The notes under the pieces were generated by a model. It saw only the letters and a program-made list of their open reading frames with translations. It was not told where the DNA came from and searched no databases. Positions 13,103-17,971 of a stretch of DNA of 17,971 nucleotides are shown one piece after another. The stretch covers positions 1 through 17,971 of the forward strand of contig JAHDCH010000021.1 in NCBI GenBank assembly GCA_020629995.1, in the 5' to 3' direction. Made by a program: the position numbers and the translations under genes. The first letter of the stretch is position 1, and every line of letters starts with the position of its first letter. The stretch is from Pseudaestuariivita sp. (GTDB lineage: Bacteria > Pseudomonadota > Alphaproteobacteria > Rhodobacterales > Rhodobacteraceae).

Positions 13103-15463
13103 ATGCAGCCCGCTTTGCCTGTCTCTCGTACCGGGCCGGTGCGCTATCCAGGGCTGATGGACCGCAATGCGCGCCGCCATGCCGTCGATTTTGGCGAAGT
13201 TGCCCTCGTGCCCGTTCTGGCCGGTGATCTGGTGATGCTGTCCGGGCTGCATAATGTGGCCTCGTGCCTGTGCACCGCCATCTGCGACATCACCAACCGG
13301 GCCGCGCCCGAGGCGATCGGGCTTGCCACTGCGGAACATGGCCTGCTCGGTGGGCGCCGGCTGGACATGCGCGATGCGGCGCCCCAGCTGGCCTTGCGCG
13401 GGATTGACCTGCCTGCCCTAAGCGGGGCCGAACTGGCACAGACCAAAGATACCGCGGACGGGCGGCTGGTTTTGCGGGCGGACCGCGCTGCAACGCTGGT
13501 GCTGGCCCTGCCGGAACCGCATGATTGGCTCAGCCTTGGCGGCGGCGGCGGTGTCACGGTGGATGTGCGGCCGGGATCGGACGGCGCGAACGCGGCGCCC
13601 CTGCCCTTGCCGCTTGGCCGCGTGGCGGATGAATGGCGCCTGCCTGCGGGCACGGCGCGCGCCTACGAGGTCAAGGCCGGGCAGATGATCCAGATCCTGG
13701 ATGTGGAAGGTCAGCAATGCTCGGATTTCATGGCGATGCGCGTCTCGGCGCTGGATGCCGGGATCGAGCGGCACATCGACGCCACAGTCACCCGGTCCAT
13801 GACCGGCCACGCCTATCCCGGGCCCGGGCTGCACGACAAATTCTTTGATCAGGACATGACGCCTTTGTTGTCGGTCCGGCAGGACACGGTGGGCCGTCAC
13901 GACACCTTTGCCCTCGCCTGCACCGCCTATGGCTACGAAGAGCGCGGCTTTCCGGGCCACGTCAATTGCTCGGACAATATCTCGGACGCCTACGCGCCGT
14001 TCGGGATCGGCCGGCGCAAGGCCTGGCCGGCGGTGAACCTGTTCTTCAACACCTGGTTCCCGGACGGCACCTATGGCCTTGCCAGCGACGAAGCCTGGTC
14101 GCGCCCCGGCGATTACGTGGTGATGGAAGCGTTGACCGATCTTGTCTGCGTTTCGACCGCCTGCCCCGATGATGTCGACCCGATCAACAACTGGAACCCA
14201 ACCGATGTTCATGTGCGCATCTACGACCCGTCTGCCTCTGTTCCGCGCGCCATCCGGCACCGCGCCACGGTCGAGGACCCGGGCCGCATGACCCGCAATT
14301 CCGCCTTTCACAGCCGCACCGCACCGCTGACCCGCACAATGGCCGTGGCGCGCAACCTCTGGCTGCCACAACGCTATGACGCGACTGGCACAACCGGCGA
14401 ATACTGGGCCACCAAACGCGCGGTCACGCTGCAGGACATGTCCTCGCTGCGCAAATTCGACATCATGGGCCCGGATGCGCAGGCCCTTTTGCAACATGTG
14501 ATGACCCGCGACGTGACCAAGCTGGCGCAGTATCGTGGCACCTATGCTCTGATCTGTGATGCGCGGGGCGGCGTGGTGGACGACGGCACTTTGTTTCGCA
14601 TCACGCCGGATGTCTTCCGCTGGATGTGCGGCTCGGAAGCGTCGCAGCTGCATATGGAGGAACAGGCCGCGGCGCTGGGCCTCAAGGTTCGGATCAAGGC
14701 TCTGGGCGAGCATCTGCCGAACCTGGCCTTGCAGGGGCCTGCATCGGCGGCTGTCCTGAACGGGCTGCTTGTGACCAAGAAACATGTGCCCGCGCTGGAA
14801 AATGTCACGTGGTTCGGCGCCACAATCGGCCGTTTTGGTGGTCCCGAGGGGCCGGCAGTCATGGTCACCCGGTCAGGCTATACCGGCCAGCTGGGGTACG
14901 AGATATTCTGTGCGCCCGCCGATGCCGAGGCCGTCTGGGACGCGCTGATGGAGGCAGGCGCTCCGCACGGCATCACCCCGATGGGCGGCGACGCTCTGGA
15001 AATCCTGCGCATCGAGGCGGGCCTGATGGCCGCCGGCACCGAGTTCGACCAATATGCCGACGCGCTTGAGGCGGGGCTGGGTTTTGCCATCGACTTTGCC
15101 AAACCGGATTTCCTGGGCCGCGCCGCGCTCGAGCGCAACCGCGGTGCGGAACGCCGCCGGCTTGTGGGCCTGATTCTGGGCGGCGACGACGCGCCGGGCC
15201 ATGGCGATGCTGTGTATCAGGGCCGCGATCCGGTTGGCGTGGTGACGTCGGCTGCGCGCTCTCCGGAACTGGGCTGCGCGATTGCCATGGCCCGCGTCGC
15301 GATCGAACTGAGCACGCCGGGCACAGAGGTCGAGATCGGGCGGCTTGACGGCACGATGAAGCGTCTGCCCGCCACCGTCACCACGCTGCCCTTCCTTGAT
15401 CCGCGCCGCACACTGGCCCGGGTTAACCCGTGGAAGGAGGGTCAGCTGCCCGTATCGCGCTGA
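13103..15463 (+). CDS. DUF1989 (urea carboxylase-associated) - GcvT aminomethyltransferase fusion
   Basis: 786-residue cytoplasmic protein with three parts. Residues 1 to about 165 are an N-terminal region whose VPVLAGDLVMLSGLHNVASCLC loosely echoes the start of the next domain. Residues about 175-385 are a DUF1989 domain with EVKAGQMIQILDVEGQQCSDFM (Cys206), HVNCSDNISDAY (Cys289), VNLFFNTWFPDGTY, and STACPDDVDPINNWNPTDVHV (Cys354). Residues about 395-786 are a GcvT-type folate-binding fold with LRKFDIMGPDAQALLQHVMTRDV, LALQGPASAAVL, VTRSGYTGQLGYEIF, ALEILRIEAGLMAAGTEFD and a C-terminal barrel. GcvT proteins move a one-carbon unit to tetrahydrofolate; DUF1989 proteins lie beside urea carboxylase and have no settled reaction known to me. 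The substrate is unknown. It is probably repressed by the divergent LacI protein. Its last 22 bp overlap the 3' end of convergent iolB. Confidence 0.88.
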   Translation: MQPALPVSRTGPVRYPGLMDRNARRHAVDFGEVALVPVLAGDLVMLSGLHNVASCLCTAICDITNRAAPEAIGLATAEHGLLGGRRLDMRDAAPQLALRGIDLPALSGAELAQTKDTADGRLVLRADRAATLVLALPEPHDWLSLGGGGGVTVDVRPGSDGANAAPLPLPLGRVADEWRLPAGTARAYEVKAGQMIQILDVEGQQCSDFMAMRVSALDAGIERHIDATVTRSMTGHAYPGPGLHDKFFDQDMTPLLSVRQDTVGRHDTFALACTAYGYEERGFPGHVNCSDNISDAYAPFGIGRRKAWPAVNLFFNTWFPDGTYGLASDEAWSRPGDYVVMEALTDLVCVSTACPDDVDPINNWNPTDVHVRIYDPSASVPRAIRHRATVEDPGRMTRNSAFHSRTAPLTRTMAVARNLWLPQRYDATGTTGEYWATKRAVTLQDMSSLRKFDIMGPDAQALLQHVMTRDVTKLAQYRGTYALICDARGGVVDDGTLFRITPDVFRWMCGSEASQLHMEEQAAALGLKVRIKALGEHLPNLALQGPASAAVLNGLLVTKKHVPALENVTWFGATIGRFGGPEGPAVMVTRSGYTGQLGYEIFCAPADAEAVWDALMEAGAPHGITPMGGDALEILRIEAGLMAAGTEFDQYADALEAGLGFAIDFAKPDFLGRAALERNRGAERRRLVGLILGGDDAPGHGDAVYQGRDPVGVVTSAARSPELGCAIAMARVAIELSTPGTEVEIGRLDGTMKRLPATVTTLPFLDPRRTLARVNPWKEGQLPVSR

Positions 15464-16254
15464 TAAATCCAGTCGTGGTCCGGGTGGTTCTGAAACCGCC
15501 ACTGGCGGCGCGGCCCGGCCATGACGTTGAGGTAATACATCTCGTAGCCATAGGGCGCGCCGCAGGGATGATGCCCGCGCGGCACCAGAACCACGTCGTG
15601 GTCGCTGACGGCCATGGTTTCGTCCAGACTGCCGTCTTCGGTAAAGACGCGTTGGATACCAAAGCCCTGTGCCGGGTTCAGGCGGTGGTAATAGGTCTCT
15701 TCCAGGTAGGTCATGCGGGGAAAATCGTCTTCGTCGTGCCGGTGCGGCGGGTAAGACGACCAATGCCCGGCAGGCGTGAACACTTCGGTCACCAACAGGC
15801 TGTCGGCCACGTCCCTCTCTTCCATCGCGATGGCGTTGATGTGGCGCAGGTTGGTTCCGGTGCCCCGGTCGGTCAGGGTGATCCCCTCGGGTCCGATCAC
15901 CGCCGCCCTGCGGCCCGGCTTTGCCGGCGCGCGGCACACTGCCACCACGCAATCTGTGGTCGCCTCAGCGCGCCAGTCGCTGCCTGCCGGTACATAGATG
16001 CAATGCGGCGGGGTTTTTTCAAACACGCTAAGCCTGTCGCCACGTTCGCCAAAATCCGTGCCATCCGCCGTGATCCGCGCCCGGCCTTCGACCAGCACCA
16101 GGATGACTTCGGTCTCGCCCGTGCTCTCGGCCGCCGTGCCGCCCGGCGCCAGCTGGTAGGCCCCAAACCCGACATAGCCCCACCCCGCGCTTTCAGGCGT
16201 GATGTCGTGAAGCTTTGCCGCATCCGTTGCGGGTTTGCGCAGAAGGTCTGGCAT
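15442..16254 (-). CDS. iolB: 5-deoxy-glucuronate isomerase IolB
   Basis: 270 residues, normal for IolB, a bicupin that isomerises 5-deoxy-D-glucuronate to 2-deoxy-5-keto-D-gluconate in myo-inositol breakdown. The C-terminal cupin is unmistakable: SSYPPHRHDEDDFPR (metal ligands His171 and His173), TYLEETYYHRLNPAQGFGIQRVF, DHDVVLVPRGHHPCGAPYGYEMYYLN with His228/His229. The N-terminal cupin holds ETEVILVLVEGRARI. The ATG at 16254 has AAGGGA about 10 nt upstream. It lies 61 bp downstream of the oxidoreductase gene on the same strand, so the two are probably co-transcribed. No other iol gene is in the window; they may lie beyond the right edge or elsewhere. The 3' end overlaps the convergent fusion gene by 22 bp. 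Confidence 0.94.
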   Translation of the reverse strand: MPDLLRKPATDAAKLHDITPESAGWGYVGFGAYQLAPGGTAAESTGETEVILVLVEGRARITADGTDFGERGDRLSVFEKTPPHCIYVPAGSDWRAEATTDCVVAVCRAPAKPGRRAAVIGPEGITLTDRGTGTNLRHINAIAMEERDVADSLLVTEVFTPAGHWSSYPPHRHDEDDFPRMTYLEETYYHRLNPAQGFGIQRVFTEDGSLDETMAVSDHDVVLVPRGHHPCGAPYGYEMYYLNVMAGPRRQWRFQNHPDHDWIYQRDTGS

Positions 16255-16315
16255 GGCACAATGTTCCCTTGTTCGTGGGATCAGCTAGCCCTTCGCGGCC
16301 GAGGCGCGCAAGAGG

Positions 16316-17971
16316 TCAGCTGCGCGGACGGGTCATACCGGGGTCAAACGGCGATGGTGCAATCACCGTGGCGGCGATGCTGTCTCCGATCAGGTCCATG
16401 CTCAGCTGCGTGCCTTCGGCGGCCAGATCGGGGCGCACAAAGGCATAGGCGAGGTTCAGTCCCGTTCGGTGCCCCCAGTCTCCTGATGTGACTGTTCCGA
16501 CCACGGCGCCCTCGTGTTCGACCGATGCGCCGGGATGCGCGGGCCGGTCCGACGCGTGCACCTGCAAGGAAACCAGCCGCGCGCGTGGGCCTTCCTTGTG
16601 CCGCTGCTCCAGCGCGGCTTTGCCGACAAAGTCCTTGTCCATCTTCACAAAGCGGTCCAGCCCCGTCTCGAACGGGTCAAACTCGGTCAGAAGGTCCGCT
16701 TTCCAGTGCAAAAAGCCCTTTTCCATGCGCATCGACTCAATCGCGCGCGCGCCAAACAATGACAGCCCGTGATCTGCCCCCGCCCGGCGCAAGGCATCAA
16801 AAGCCACACGGCACGCGGATGCCGGCACATGAAGTTCATAAGCCAGCTCGCCGGAATAGCTGACATTCATCACGGTGACCGGGGCAAAATCGACATAAGC
16901 CTCGCGCAGCGACAGCCACGGAAAGGCCCCGGCGGACCAGTCACCGCGCGCGGCGGCCTGCAGCACGTGCCGCGCCTTGGGGCCCGCCAGCAGCAGGATC
17001 GTGTGGCTTTCGGTCAAACTGGTCAGCTGCACATCTTCGTCCGTGCGCAGATGGGCGCGCAGCCAGTCCATATCGTGCCGTTCCGAGGCCGCCGCGCTTC
17101 CGTACCAGACACGCGCCGGCCCGCGAGTGCCCGCCGGGATGTTGGCCAGCGTCGCCTCTCCCTTGATCATGCCGTGGTGGTTCAGCAGGTAACCCAGCCC
17201 CAGACGACCGTCCCGCTTTGGCACCGCGCCGCAGATCATCCGGTCCAGAAAGGCGTGCCTGTCCTCACCTGTGATCTCGATCCGGTTGAACCCGTTCACC
17301 TCGGCCAGACCGACGCCTTCGTTCACAGCCTTAACTTCGCCCGCGATCGCATTGAAGGCGTTCGAGAAATGGAACGTGTGATCTTCATGAAAGTCAGGCG
17401 CCGGCTTGAGATATTGCATTCTCTCCCAGCCGTTCACGGGGCCAAAGTCAGCGCCCTCGCCCCGCAGCACTTCGGTCAGCGGGGTCGTGCGGGCGTTGCG
17501 CGCGGCGGGCCGGTGTTCGTGCGGGAAATGAAAGCGGAATTCGTTCTGGTAATCCTCGATCGCCTTGAGCGAGGTCATCTCGGCATTGGTGTGCGGGCCA
17601 AAGCGGCGCGGGTCGAGGCACCATGTGTCATAACACGCCTCGCCATGCACGATCTGCTGCGCCAAAAGCCAGCCGTGCCCGCCGCCTTCACCCACGCCCG
17701 CGCGCAGGCCGATGATGCAGAACGCATTGCGCAGCCCCGGGATCGGCCCCACCAGCGGCGCGCCGGGTGTAGGTGATCGGGCCGTTGACGACATTCTTGA
17801 TCCCCACCTCCTGCAAGGCTGGCATCCGCGCAAAGGCGCCTTCTAGCACATCCATGATCCGGTCCAGATCATCGGGGCACAGATCGTTGGCAAACGCGGG
17901 CGAAATCCCGTCCATCCCCCAGGTCTTGCAGCCTTGTTCGTAGAACCCGATCAGCAGGCCGTTCTTTTCCT
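16316..17971 (-). pseudogene. FAD-dependent GcvT-type oxidoreductase, frameshifted and cut by window end
   Basis: Member of the dimethylglycine/sarcosine dehydrogenase-like family: an FAD-binding DAO domain followed by GcvT-like folate domains. The 5' part, including the dinucleotide-binding motif, lies beyond 17971. Frame A is open from the window edge (GLLIGFYEQGCKTWGMDGIS) to NGPITYT at about 17766. Frame B continues from about 17767 (PGAPLVGPIPGLRNAF) to the stop at 16316. Family members read TYTPDGAPLVGP here, so roughly 5 bases seem missing near 17765-17768; frame A alone ends soon after. Frame B then holds an intact 480-residue remainder with GLAEVNGFNRIEITGEDRHAFLDRMICG, VMNVSYSGELAYELHVPA and SMRMEKGFLHWKADLLTEFDPFETGL. 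This is either a recent mutation or a sequencing error. It is probably co-transcribed with iolB. Confidence 0.85.

Noticed and set aside
13418..14785. 455-codon minus-strand open frame inside the DUF1989-GcvT gene
   Set aside because: Composition is typical of an antisense shadow, and the plus-strand frame has unmistakable domain motifs.

Overview
The window is about 18 kb of GC-rich, densely coded DNA that looks like core chromosome of an alphaproteobacterium, most likely Rhodobacteraceae (Roseobacter group). Main support: the dusB(nifR3)-ntrB-ntrC operon, an NtrC without the sigma-54 GAFTGA loop (a trait known from Rhodobacter capsulatus), and the divergent DUF6456/DUF6477 pair, which I associate with this family. 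I see no transposase, integrase, phage gene, CRISPR array, rRNA or tRNA. The assignment to a clade is inference from gene content.

Layout. (1) 14-3486, minus strand: dusB, ntrB, ntrC, a tightly packed nitrogen-control operon (ATGA overlap, then a 3-nt gap). (2) 3693-5130, plus strand: ispF, pgpA and a CinA/PncC-type amidase, each coupled to the next by an ATGA overlap. (3) 5127-7000, minus strand: an MmgE/PrpD-family protein, with a Coq10/RatA-type START-domain protein upstream of it. (4) 7074-9062, plus strand: a phosphoribosyltransferase, then a cytochrome c'/c556-type protein and a membrane-anchored diheme cytochrome c, ending at a perfect hairpin terminator. (5) 9137-11425, minus strand: lipA, preceded by a possible structured RNA leader, and a DUF6456 helix-turn-helix protein. 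(6) 11647-11943, plus strand: a small DUF6477 protein divergent from it. (7) 11977-17971: a LacI-type repressor (minus), a divergent 786-residue fusion of a DUF1989 domain to a GcvT-like aminomethyltransferase (plus) with a good LacI-type operator in its promoter, then iolB and an FAD-dependent GcvT-type oxidoreductase (both minus). The oxidoreductase is frameshifted and runs off the window end.

How the genes work together. Regions 1-5 are mostly housekeeping: nitrogen sensing and tRNA modification, isoprenoid, phospholipid, NAD and lipoate metabolism, quinone function, purine salvage and electron transfer. The last 6 kb look catabolic and inducible. Two separate proteins with folate-binding GcvT folds lie within 5 kb, next to an inositol-pathway isomerase and a dedicated repressor. 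This suggests a one-carbon or demethylation step linked to use of a methylated or inositol-type compound; the substrate cannot be read from the sequence.

The most noteworthy items are the DUF1989-GcvT fusion locus and its operator, the candidate RNA element ahead of lipA with two mutually exclusive helices, the GAFTGA-less NtrC, the frameshift near 17766, and the DUF6456/DUF6477 pair, which may relate to gene-transfer-agent control.
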